Assembly (NCBI GenBank): GCA_018350325.1
Contig: JAEVLN010000010.1
Span: 2,852,001 to 2,916,000 of the forward strand
Reading direction: 5' to 3'
DNA length: 64,000 nucleotides
Source of the DNA: Globodera rostochiensis
Taxonomy: Eukaryota; Nematoda; Chromadorea; Rhabditida; Heteroderidae
Every line of letters begins with the position of its first letter. Position 1 is the stretch's first letter. The position numbers and the translations under genes were made by a program. This document shows, piece by piece, positions 12,621-23,814 of the stretch. The notes beneath the pieces were generated by a model that ran no database searches, had not been told where the DNA came from, and saw only the letters and a list, made by a program, of their open reading frames with translations.

Positions 12621-13597
12621 TCACTTCTTGGTTGCACTTGGGCCTGCCTTTGCGTTAAGCATCCTGAAAATAATAAAAATTTTAACGAGGGGAGGGAAAA
12701 ATTTTGAGAATATTTCATTCGCTTACTCGTCGCCGATGTCACAGTCTTTGAAGGCAATGGATATGCAATTCCATTGCGGGTCCCACTCAATTGCTTCCTC
12801 CTCCCACTTGGCCTATTTCTCCTCTTCTCGCCGAATTGGGCAACGCACCAACAGCCAAAAGTCTTCGTCAATTTGTCGCAACGTCAATCGCTCCCCCATC
12901 AAATTGTTCTTCAGCTCAAATGGTTCAGTGGCACCCAAATTCGTACGAATGATGAAATTGGCCGGCTCATAAGCATTGACGAATGCCTAAATCGAAGGGA
13001 ATAATTGTAGAATCTTCGGCAAACCATCCCCGCGGGGAGTGATCAACCATTTGCCCATCGCAGAAGCACCGGCGTTGTTTTCGGCTGGCAATTCAATAGG
13101 CGTCCATAGGCACCGATCAATTCGAGCTTTGCGCAATTGCAAAGAATCACCGAAGAGAGTTGTTGCAAACGGGCATGATCGGAGATCAAACAAAAGTTGT
13201 AAATGTTGTCATTGATCAAAGGCCAAATCTGTTGGCAAATAATTTCCCAGCTGCGGCTTTGGTCGTCGGGAGTATAAATTTCAATAGTTTTCCCGGGGGA
13301 GTTGAAAAGGTGGCAAATGCGCTGAAGAAATTCGATGACGGTTTGGTCGATGAAACTGAAAATTTAAAATCAGTAATTTTTAAAAAGAAAATGACCTTAT
13401 CGAAATCATTTCGAAGCCGATCACTTTGCCTGGAAACGGTTTTTGAGCAATTGGCTGCCATTCACAAGAGCGTTTGTGTAAATTTGTGCGCCATTAACGT
13501 CAGTTGCGCGAATAATTTTTAGCCAACCAAACGACCATTTCCTCGACTTGAAATGGACGTCCACCAAACGGTCTAATCGATCACTGATCAGTGCCAT
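12621..13597 (-). pseudogene. Broken cyst-nematode family gene, array copy 3
   Basis: Same as 2755-3731, except for a C to T near 13574 within exon 1. Confidence 0.65.
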
Positions 13598-14401
13598 TTT
13601 TAGTCCGAGCTCAAAAGGGTCAAGAAAAGCGAAGACTCCAAGCCAAACGTCGGCACAAATAAAAATGGAATTGGAAGTTAATTAAGCAATTTTCTAAACA
13701 AAAATTTAATGAAATTACTGACAAATGTTTAATATTGAAATCATCCGATTCCTCCTCTTCCTAGCCATTTGACCTGCATAATCCATATTTCGTCCATATT
13801 GTGAAATTTTTGTCCATATTTGGTCCATATTTGATCCATATTTTATGGCCATATTTCGAGATTTTTGTCCATATAATTCGCGGCCCTACTTATCAATAAA
13901 CACCTTCATAATATGGTTGATGACATCGCGCTTACCGGAGGATGCAAGCCACGAATTTGATGTTGCCAAAGAAAAGCATGCACCTATGGGCACATGGGAA
14001 CGGCCGGACGGTGTTGCACCCTCCGGCACAAAAGCAATTGGGCGTAGTTTTGCTGCAGGCGCCTAGAACAGGGATGTAACCCAGGGGTGCCAAATGTCTT
14101 TTTTCAAGATTTGCCCTTTTTGGGGTATCCCAATCTTTAAAATGTCTTTTTTTCAAGATTTGTCATTTTTTGGGGTATCCCAATCTTTAAAATTTGAAAT
14201 GTCCTTTTTTTAAAGATTTGTCCTTTTTTGGGGTATCACAATCTTTAAAATTTGAAATGTCTTTTTTTATAGATTTGTACTTTATTTGGGGTACACGTCC
14301 TTTTTTGTCCTTTATTTGAGATTTCTTGAGCTTTTTAAAGAATTTTAGTTTAAATTTTGAATAATCTTTAGACAGCTGGCCAAATTTGTTAATTTTGACT
14401 C

Positions 14402-14860
14402 TGTCGGAACTCCCGTCCGATGATCAAATACTTTGATCATTTGGGGAATTGATCGGGGAAGGAAAAGTGATTGGGAAGGTTCCACCAATGCACACCCCCC
14501 CCCCTCACAGCGGTTTTTACGCACCCCCTCCCCCTCATTGTCACCAAAATTGCGGTTGTCATTAACAACCACACCCAATGATCCCTCCAGTACGCCAAAT
14601 TCGCCCAATTACCCCGATCAATCACATTTCAATGTTGCGACCAAGCAACATTTGGCCCCAAAACCTGTCCCCCCGTCATCACCCGACCTTTAGGGCCACT
14701 TCTGAGGGATATTTAAGCGATAGCTGTCCCCCAATTATTGTTCTTTTGGTCACACATTTCACTGCGAATAAACTCCTGTTCAGTCCAGTGCCCAACGTCC
14801 CAATTGAACCCCTGCCCCCAAATCACACACCAAAAAACCTTCTGTGGCCCTGTCCCCACA
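14402..14860 (+). repeat. LTR-like segment, copy 3
   Basis: Same as 4536-4994, shifted by 9,866. This is the last LTR of the array, since the fourth unit is cut off before reaching its own. Confidence 0.6.
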
Positions 14861-15697
14861 GAAAGTGGCGACCCTAAGCAAAGGACCGTGGCGAACCGTG
14901 CAGCCGTGCCCGCCCGTGCGCGCCCAATCAGTGACCGTGCCCGACAACAGCATCAGTCAAGGCCGTGAACCGGACGCCGACCATCAACTCGGCTTTCTGG
15001 TGGAATTTTTGTAAAAGAAAAGGGGAAAAAGGTCTGTGGTAATTGTCCTACGTGGCAGTTACACCAGACCAAAAATTCAAGAACCGGGCGGGATTGTCCT
15101 ACGTGGCATTCACGCTCGGGCAAACAACCAAGGGGCTTACGTTGTCGTTCTAAGTGACGATAACGTAAGTGGGCAACGGGCAAAAAGTGAAACGGGGCAG
15201 GAGCGGTCGAACAGAGTTCTACGTGGCTCTGTTCTTCCAAGTGTTCTGTTCGTTCTACGTGACGGACAGTACATCACATCAATCCGGAACGTCCGGAGCG
15301 ATCAGTCGGTGAACAACAAGTTCAAGCAGCCAACAAGTTCAAGCTGCAGAAATCGGTGAACCACAGGTTCAAGCAGCAGAAAGTCGGTAAACAACAAGTT
15401 CAAGCAGCAGAAATCGGTGTACAACAAGGTCAAGCAGCGTAAGGTCGGTAACAACAAGCACCAAACAGCACATCAGGTGCACCAAACAGCACAACAGGTG
15501 CACAAACGGCACGACACCAAACAGGCCTGGACAACAAGTCCAAGCAGCACAGCAAGTGCTCAAAGCTGCACCGACACCCATTCAGACGTGGACAACGAGT
15601 CCAAGCAGCACATCAAGCGCTCAGAGTGGAACAGACCCCAAACAAACCCTGGACAACGAGTCCAAGCAGCGCATCGAGAGTTCAAGTCAGCAACAAC
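14861..15697 (+). repeat. Retroelement-like leader, copy 4
   Basis: Repeat of 62-898, with the PBS-like site at 14866-14879. Immediately after it, at 15700, begins the segment that is also present inverted at 25446-28499. Confidence 0.55.
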
Positions 15698-15699
15698 CC

Positions 15700-18600
15700 A
15701 AAAAATTTTGGATTTTATAAATATTTTTTTATATTTTGTAAATAATTTTGAATTTTATGATTTTATTAAGTTAATTTACTTATTTTATTTAAAATAATAA
15801 TATTTGCTCGCGCAGGGCTTTGAACTTGGCAGCTGCCTGCAGAGCCCCTCACTCACTACTGCAGTGGAGACAATTTGTTTATTCCCTTTGGCTGACGTCA
15901 TTCTCCACCATATAGGGGCAATAGCGGCCATTGCTCCCAATACACCATTGGCCAAGTGGTTAGTGCTCTCGTCTCCTTCTCGCAGTGGTAGCGGGGGGTT
16001 CGGATCCTCGCAGCAGCGGATGAATTTTTCGGATTAAAAATATTTTCGGCAAAGTCAAAAAAAGTCGCGCGGCTGCGCAAGTGAAATTTAAGATTTAAAT
16101 TTCGCAAAAAAGTCGCGCAAGGTGCGCGAGTACCTCGCGCAGTGAAAAAAAATTAAAATAATAAATAAATAAAATATAAATATTAAATAAGTCGTGCAGT
16201 AGAAATTTGCATAAAGTCGCGCAGTGCGCAAGATGCTCAAACGTCTTAAGATTTCGAAATTTCAAAAAATTTAAAAAAGTCGCGCAGCAGCCCTGCCAAT
16301 AGGCTTGGGCTCAGGGACTCAGCTGGCCGGCGCTCAAACGGCTTGCGCTCAGCTAGCTGGCCGGCGCTCAATTTGCCGCCAACCCTCCCATACCTTTTGG
16401 CTTTGATGATGTCATTACCGTAATCCGGCGGAAAAGCAGGTAGTAACTACTAAGGTAACGTGAAAATGCAAAATTTATCGAGACTAGCTTCCGACCTTCG
16501 AGACCAGCAAGCTCTTTGCTTGGACCCCCCGCAAAGGTGCGCGGGGGGAGGGGTTTGGGAGTTTACAAATAAAAATACCAGAAACCAGAAAAGAGCTGTT
16601 TTTGACAATTCACTGTGTATCGGATCACAACTACTTCTGTCTAAGGTTGGCGGTTTCAAACCAAAAACGGGATTTCGGTTCCAGTTAACCGAGGACCGCA
16701 ACTGTGTTTTGTCGTTTTGATTCTAAGACAGACCCCAAGTCCACACCCAAGGAACCGTTGCAACATGGAAGGTTTTAAAGCAAAGTTAAAGGCCTAAGCC
16801 ACCCTGAGCTTACAAATCAGGGGTTTGTAAGCTTAGGCCTAAATTAGCGGCTTTTATTACTTCAAAACAGGCATGGCCATGTATAGAAATTTTTAAATCC
16901 GTATCCGGATTACCGATAGGCGCCGCCGAGTAAATTTTGAACTTGTGACTCAATTTGTTAAGAGATTTGAAACCAAGAATGTAAAATATGGCACTTTTTG
17001 AAGCTTTTAGGAGTGGGAAGGATCTGGCTCTGCCGACAGGCAAAACTAGGAGAATTTTTACAAAAATTGGCTATATTTATTTAGAAATTGAAGCAAAATT
17101 CAGGAAGATGTGATGAATTTTTTTAAAAATCTTTTATTGCGCTCATTGTAATTTAAAATATTTTGAAAATTTATTAAAAAAATTTTATTAATGGGGGAAG
17201 AGTTTTTGTGAATCGAGGCAAACCGATAAATAAGTAACTACACTCAAGCGAGTTCGAACCCACACACAACATTTGACAAATCGAAGAGAAAACCACTAAA
17301 CCTTTGTTTTAATCAGATTGAATATTGTAAAAATAGATGAAATTTTTTGTCAAAAAGTAAGAAATACCACCATCCTTCCTCTGCAAATCAAAAATGATTA
17401 TAAAAAGATTGGTACTCAAATAAGATGCAAATACCGGCTTGGGCCTATGCCACCCTGAGCTTAGGGGTTCAAAAATATATATAGAGTTTAAACTTTATTT
17501 TACAATTTTGTCTTATTTAATTGATTTCTGAACCTCCATCTCAGTCCGTAATTCACTTCTTGGTTGCACTTGGGCCTGCCTTTGCGTTAAGCATCCTGAA
17601 AATAATAAAAATTTTAACGAGGGGAGGGAAAAATTTTGAGAATATTTCATTCGCTTACTCGTCGCCGATGTCACAGTCTTTGAAGGCAATGGATATGCAA
17701 TTCCATTGCGGGTCCCACTCAATTGCTTCCTCCTCCCACTTGGCCTATTTCTCCTCTTCTCGCCGAATTGGGCAACGCACCAACAGCCAAAAGTCTTCGT
17801 CAATTTGTCGCAACGTCAATCGCTCCCCCATCAAATTGTTCTTCAGCTCAAATGGTTCAGTGGCACCCAAATTCGTACGAATGATGAAATTGGCCGGCTC
17901 ATAAGCATTGACGAATGCCTAAATCGAAGGGAATAATTGTAGAATCTTCGGCAAACCATCCCCGCGGGGAGTGATCAACCATTTGCCCATCGCAGAAGCA
18001 CCGGCGTTGTTTTCGGCTGGCAATTCAATAGGCGTCCATAGGCACCGATCAATTCGAGCTTTGCGCAATTGCAAAGAATCACCGAAGAGAGTTGTTGCAA
18101 ACGGGCATGATCGGAGATCAAACAAAAGTTGTAAATGTTGTCATTGATCAAAGGCCAAATCTGTTGGCAAATAATTTCCCAGCTGCGGCTTTGGTCGTCG
18201 GGAATATAAATTTCAATAGTTTTCCCGGGGGAGTTGAAAAGGTGGCAAATGCGCTGAAGAAATTCGATGACGGTTTGGTCGATGAAACTGAAAATTTAAA
18301 ATCAGTAATTTTTAAAAAGAAAATGACCTTATCGAAATCATTTCGAAGCCGATCACTTTGCCTGGAAACGGTTTTTGAGCAATTGGCTGCCATTCACAAG
18401 AGCGTTTGTGTAAATTTGTGCGCCATTAACGTCAGTTGCGCGAATAATTTTTAGCCAACCAAACGACCATTTCCTCGACTTGAAATGGACGTCCACCAAA
18501 CGGTCCAATCGATCACTGATCAGTGCCATTTTTAGTCCGAGCTCAAAAGGGTCAAGAAAAGCGAAGACTCCAAGCCAAACGTCGGCACAAATAAAAATGG

Positions 18601-18903
18601 AATTGGAAGTTAATTAAGCAATTTTCTAAACAAAAATGTTAAAAATTCTATAAGAATTGACTTTTGATCGTGCCCCCCCCCCCCGAAACGCAAGATCTGG
18701 CTCCGCCCTTAAAGATGCGTACCAAAAAAAAAAATAGAAAAACTTAATTTTAATTTTTCCCTGTTCCCGCAAAAATTGGGGGACTTTTGTGGGTGCGGGA
18801 TAAACGCGAGAAACCCGTGTGGGATTCCCGTCCCGCAACACTTTAAAATCACGTTCCAGCCCACTCAATTTTTATTTTACCGGGCTCTAGTGGGGAGGGG
18901 ATG
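15700..18903 (+). repeat. Left arm of giant inverted repeat (3.2 kb)
   Basis: This is the reverse complement of 25446-28499 with high identity and a few indels. Most of it (15700-18636) is the fourth array copy without its leader. The outer 267 bp (18637-18903) is not part of the array. That part contains a C-run near 18675 and TAGAGCCCGG (minus strand, about 18881-18890). Confidence 0.9.
17553..18529 (-). pseudogene. Broken cyst-nematode family gene, array copy 4
   Basis: Same lesions as copies 1-3, with an extra G to A at 18204. It lies within the left arm of the giant inverted repeat. Confidence 0.65.
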
Positions 18904-19214
18904 CGTAGTAATTATACGTATTGGCTGCAGGCAATAACACTTAGCTTATTTATTCCTCCGCTTACGGAAATTATCAAAGATTGTCCTGAGACCGGTGAGA
19001 AGAAAAGTGAAGCGTGGCGAAAACATACAACCAAAATTGCGGGAGACAAAAGGTCCAAACAAAATGCCACGATGAGAACAAATTTAAAAAAGGGGAAAAG
19101 TCCACAGGGGGAAGTCAACTTAACAAAAATACTACATCCCCATCCCAAAACGAAAGGCGTCCCTGCCGTCAAAGTCTTCAGCTGCCCTCAGGTGGTGGTT
19201 CTCAGAACAAAGCA
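18904..19214 (-). other. Spacer after the pol relic; possible LTR remnant
   Basis: These 311 bp lie between the inverted-repeat arm and the end of the pol reading frame, where a 3' LTR would be expected on the minus strand. I see no TG..CA boundary, no polypurine tract and no partner LTR. Open frames here are short. Confidence 0.3.
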
Positions 19215-21299
19215 TCATCGCCGGTGCTGCGGGCCTTGTCCTCGCTGATCGTTCCCGCCACGCAGCGGCCCGCGTCCGTACGGATGGAAGCGTCCAGCGC
19301 CGGTCGAACCATCGAAAGTGTGCCGTCGGGGACCGCCCAGGCCACCCGAGCCCTGGCTGCGCCGCCGAAAGTCTTCCCAACCGGCCGACCCGAAGCTGTG
19401 GCGACGGGGGTCCCCCAGACCTCCCGAAGCCGTACCGACCGCACTGCCCGCCCGTCGATGGTCACCCGGACCGCCCGAGGGAATGACTCGCACCACCGAA
19501 TGGACCGCCCGAATCTTCAGCTGCTGATCGCCCGGAAATTCGGTTTGCGTGAACAGCCAGGCCTTCAACGCCCGCACGCCAGCGTCCTTCATCATTCCGT
19601 CCGCCGTCACTCGCAAATTGTCAAACGAGTTGCCGAACCGGAACACTTCGCCAATCGATCGTCCGTTCTCTGTCACCCAGACAGGAAGGAATGGCGGCTG
19701 GCTCATCATCGGTCTCAGGCGGGCGACCAACTCTTCATATTCGGCCTGCTTGTTGTGCACATAAGGCGGGCATGTCCAAAGGAACTGAACGTGCGGAAAC
19801 CGCCGGCACCACTTGGCGATCATTTCGAACTGTTCGGCCATCACCTCAATCGGTTCTCCCGCCAACAGAGAGTCCCGTCCAGCTATTATCAGAGCCGCCT
19901 TCACTTTGCTCGACAGTACTGTCGGCTTCAAACTGCGGACAACCTCGGCCAGCGTTCCTTCTTTCGGCCCAACGATCGCGGTTTGGTCCAACACTTCGCC
20001 CAGCTGATTTGCCGAGAAATCGCCGATGATCACGCGCGGGTGCGCGACAAATCTCGTGGCCTTGTGGACAATTTTCGCCCTCATTCGTTCCAGTACCCAG
20101 GGCGTCGCTTCGAGCAGTTCCTTCCACTTCTTCTTTTCGGACTCCGCCAACGCATCGATTCCTTCCGGTCCCTGCATCCCGATGCGCCCGAACTCGCTCT
20201 CTTCTAACGCCCTCCTCGCGACCGAACACTTCTCAAACCAGCTCTCTAACGCCTTCATTTGGTCCTCTTCAGTCGGATACAGGCCCGTGCCGACATAATC
20301 GCCTCTCTTAGCCACGAACAGCCTTAGTTCTTCCTTTGGCTCTCCTTCAACAATCGCCTGGGCCAAATTTCGAGCTGCCGTCATGGATTTAACGGTCCCT
20401 GCCTTCAACAAAAACACCGAAAAAAGTGCCTGAAGCGGCGTTTTGACCGCCATTGTCCCAAGTCCAGCATTTCCAAGCGCCGGGTCGAGTTCCAACGTGC
20501 TGAGCGCCCCGCAAAATTCGTGCTCCCCCTGGCCTTCCGTACACGTCACATTCCAGCCAAAAATGCCGTCCTCCGGTTTGTCGACGTCCATTGTCTCTGG
20601 AAAGGACTGAATTGCCCATTTTCCCAATTTCCCAACCAAATCCGAAACTTTTCCGTCCCTTTCCCTTTCGTCACCCCCCTTTACTTGTGCAATTGTCCCT
20701 AATTGCATCATTTGTGCTGAATTCGGTTCCCTTTTATCCCTTTTTTCTCTGTTCGGCGTCCCCGTGACCAGAGTGTTTAAGACGTTCTTAAACGGGTTTT
20801 TTCCCCGTGGGATCGTCGAAATATCGGGAATTCCGGGAGGGACTCTTATCAGCCGTTCGATTGGGACTTTAATCGGTTCGGCTTGCTGCTTATCGATTGG
20901 CACTAGAACTGCCGATGATTCGCCAATTTCCAAAATCAGGTACGGGCCGAAATGAGTCCACATCAACTTTTTATGCCGAGATTTCCGGTTTAACCCCGGG
21001 AATGCGACCATAACTCGTTCTCCCACCCTAAATTTGTTTGCTGTGACCTTTGGTTGCGAATCGTACCACTTTTTGCTTCTTTCCCTTTCTCCCTTTGAAT
21101 TCTCTCTCGCCTCATTTAACATGTTAAGGAAATTTTCCCGGAATAATTGAATGTATGTGTCGGAATCTACTGTATAGACTGGGTTGACTGGCATTGGCAC
21201 TTTGCCGTCCAATGGAAATCTGGCCAATTTTCCGAATACCAGTGAGAATGGAGAAAATTGAGTTGTTTTCGTCGGTGTTATATTATACGAAAAAACGAT
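19215..21299 (-). pseudogene. Ty3/gypsy pol, C-terminal part: integrase end, SGNH-like domain, Gly/Arg tail
   Basis: This is the in-frame continuation after the TAG, 694 codons plus a stop. It begins with the end of the integrase. FRVGERVMVAFPG and the GPY-type motif WTHFGPYLILEIG lie near 20955-21035. About 260 residues later comes a region resembling an SGNH/GDSL hydrolase. Block I-like RVIIGDFSANQL is near 20005-20030. ALIIAGRDSLLAGEP, near 19865-19895, stands where the family has GxND. It is followed by FPHVQFLWTCPPY and then TADGMMKDAGVRAL near 19585-19600, where DxxH is expected. The nucleophile position is F (GDF, not GDS) and no His is seen in the last block, so activity is doubtful. 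The last 70 or so residues are rich in Gly, Arg and Ser (GGLGDPRRHSFG-type repeats). The SGNH call is by pattern and not verified. Confidence 0.6.
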
Positions 21300-23810
21300 C
21301 TACGGTAGTCTTTCATCCCATGTCCAACAGCTGGACGTCGACTTTTTAAGCATTCCTATTATAATTCGGTTCATTCTTTCCACCAACCCGTTTGCTTGTG
21401 GATCGTAACCAGCTGTTACAGATCGCTCAATTCCCAGAATTTTTGTGATTTCTTCTATCGTTGCATTGACGAATTCCTTTCCCCTATCCGAGTGTATTTT
21501 CTTCGGTGAGCCATAAATCAGTATCATCTTTTCGACCAGCACTTTTGAAACCGATTCCGCCGATTTGTCCCGAATTGGTTCCGCGATCATATACTTTGTG
21601 AAGTGATCCACCATAACGCAGATGTATTTGAAGTCGGACTGACTTGGCCCGATGTCCAAAATGTCGATGCAAAGCATCTCAAATGGTTCCGATGTCTGTG
21701 CCACTTTCAAAGGTGGCTCGTTGGCTCTTGCATCTTTTGTGTGGGCACAAATTCTGCAACTTTCGTGTAATTTTACGCAGTCCTTTAGCATATTCGGCCA
21801 AAAATACTGCTCGGTTAGCTGGAGATAAATCTTTTTACTGCTCATGTGGCCCGCGCATTTTCCCTCGTGCCGTTGTTTGACCAAATTATCTCTAAAATTC
21901 GCTGGGACGAATAGTCTTAACTTTCCATTCGCCTCGCACAGATAGAGCAATCCCTCCAAAATGGCGTATCTGTGACACGTGTCTCTCAGATTTTGGGCTT
22001 TTCGTGGATCTTCCGGGTTCACTTTCCTTTCCAGAAAATCGTAAATGTGCTTCATTTCACTTTCCTTCGTTTCCCGGACCCATTTCTCTCTTTCTTCCTC
22101 GACTCCTCGCTCCGGTTCCTTCCCCAAAACTCGAAGCGCACCCAGGACCGCGATGTGTTTCCTGTCAGTTGGTTCGACAATTTCTTGCCCCGTTCTTTCG
22201 AAGGAGCGTGAGAAGAGATCTGCGATCACATTCTTCTTTCCCGGCTGGTATTCGACTTTGAGGATGAACTTAGAGTTTAATTCCAAAAGCCATCTGTCGA
22301 CTCGCGCGTTGCCGGTTTCAGTCTTGCTTCTGAACATTCCGACCAGCGATTTATGGTCTGTCAGCACTCTTGTCGGCATCATTGTTATAAATTGGGCGAA
22401 CTTTTTGGCGCCAAAGCGTACTGCTAACGCCTCCAGCTCGGTTGGCGCGTACCGACTTTCGAACTTGTTGCATTGCCGCGAGGCGAAGTAAATTGGTCGC
22501 AGCCTTTTCTCTTCATCATGCTGACATAAAATTGCCGAAATTCCAACCTTGCTTGCGTCTGTCATCATGACAAAACATCGGAGCGGGTCGTTTCTTGCCT
22601 TCTCGAAGTTCGGGAAGTACAGGATGACGTCGCTCAAAATTTTCTCTTTCAGCTTATCGATCGATCGCCTTTCTTCGTCTCCGATTGCAAATTTCACGTC
22701 TTTTTGGAGCAGACGAAAAAGGGGTGCCGCGATGGTCCCGAATGCGTAAATGAACTTTCGGTAGTACGTGAGAAAGCCCAGCAGCGAGTGCAACTCCTTC
22801 CTTGACTTCGGGACTGGAAGTTTCTCGATTGGCTTGACTTTATCCGCGTCCATTTTGATTCCGTCCCGCGTCAACAAGTGTCCCAAAAAGGGCAATTCTT
22901 TAGTGCAAAATTTGCACTTTGCCAATTTCAGTTTCAGTCCTGCCTCTCTGATCCGACAAAAGACGACGTCGAGGTGCTTTAGGTGTTCCTCGAATGATTC
23001 TGACGCAATCAGAAGGTCGTCTATATAGACGAAAAGAAAATCATTAATCATTCCCTCAAATAGGCGTGTCATAAACCGTTGAAACGTCGCCACCGCGTTC
23101 GTTAGCCCAAAAGGCATGACCGTAAATTCGTACAGGCCGTGCTCGGTTGTAAATGCCGTTTTTTCAACCGAGTGTGTTTCCATTTTGATTTGCCAGTATC
23201 CGGATATGAAATCCAACGTACTGAAGAATTTCTTACCCCCAAGCATTAGCAGTGTATTGTCGATGTTAGGCAACGGAAAACTGTCCTTCCTTGTGACTGC
23301 ATTTACCCGTCTGAAATCGACGCAAAACCGCAAAGTTCCGTCTCGTTTTGGCACCAATACGATTGGACTTGACCATGGCGACTGTGATGGCCTGATTATG
23401 TCCCGATTGAGGTAGTCCTGCAGCATCGAGGCAACTTTTTCTCTGTATGCATAGGGGAGTGGTCTCGTTTTCGACCGGATCGGCGTCTCATCTCCTGTGT
23501 TGATTTGGTGTACTGTCAGATCAGTTTGGGTCAATTCCTCATCACTGATTGCGAATATGCCCTCGAACTGTTGCAAAACTCCGTCAAGCTGTGTCGCTTC
23601 GGGTTCACCTAAATCCCCCTTCTCTAACAGTTCAGTCCAAATTTTCTGCATTTCGATCGATTTGTCTTCCTTCACGACCTCAATTTTGTGGAAACATACC
23701 GCTGGTGCTGCTAAAAAGTTTTCTGCTTCACCGATGTCCTGGACAAGTTCGGCCGTTCCAACAATATTGCCCTTTTCGAGAACCATTGTTGAATTCGAAA
23801 AATTCGTCAC
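21300..23810 (-). pseudogene. pol: Ty3/gypsy pol: reverse transcriptase, RNase H, integrase (up to internal stop)
   Basis: The 836-codon open frame begins at a GTG. A TAA lies just upstream inside the neighbouring element, so the true N-terminus is lost. RT: SSPIVLVPKRDGTLRFCVDF, then MPFGLTNAVATFQR, and the catalytic YIDD near 23015-23026 (about residue 262). RNase H: MTDAS, TELEAL and LTDHKSL. Integrase zinc finger: H..H in QRHEGKCAGH and C..C in SCRIC (about residues 640-680). Integrase core acidic residues: D in CIDILDI (about 714), D in HSDRGKEF (about 775), E in GLVERMN (about 812). All expected catalytic residues are present. The frame ends at TAG (21300-21302), shortly after the integrase core. 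The same frame continues open beyond it, so this is a nonsense mutation. Confidence 0.9.
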
Positions 23811-23814
23811 TGGT

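Larger units (their letters stand above)
1..18636 (+). repeat. Tandem array of a 4,933-bp LTR-containing unit, about 3.8 copies
   Basis: The same 4,933-bp sequence is repeated head to tail, and any landmark recurs at +4,933 (the PBS-like site at 67, 5000, 9933 and 14866). The first copy is cut by the window edge. The fourth copy stops at about 18636, where it diverges from the other units. Copies are almost identical. Differences I noticed are C to T near 13574, a C to T near 16195, a one-base deletion plus substitution near 16828 and G to A at 18204. The last three are all in the fourth copy. Each unit contains an LTR-like segment, a leader with short tandem repeats, AT-rich DNA with tRNA-like heads and a broken spliced gene. 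No gag, protease, RT or integrase is encoded. Unit order fits a chain LTR-internal-LTR-internal. An assembly artefact cannot be excluded from sequence alone. Confidence 0.95.
19215..23810 (-). mobile_element. Ty3/gypsy-type LTR retroelement relic (pol only)
   Basis: A single minus-strand reading frame from 23810 to 19215 encodes RT, RNase H, integrase and a C-terminal extension. It is broken only by one in-frame TAG at 21300-21302. Gag and protease are missing, because the frame is cut at 23815 by the end of a MULE-like element and nothing like gag appears beyond that element (25202-25445). No LTR is visible on either side. Domain order RT, RNase H, integrase and the integrase GPY-type motif place it in Ty3/gypsy, not in Ty1/copia. 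Confidence 0.9.

Noticed and set aside
19014..20207. 397-codon plus-strand open frame
   Set aside because: It lies antisense to the GC-rich pol C-terminal frame, which has recognisable integrase and SGNH-like motifs. The plus frame is compositionally odd, has no domain and is a shadow.
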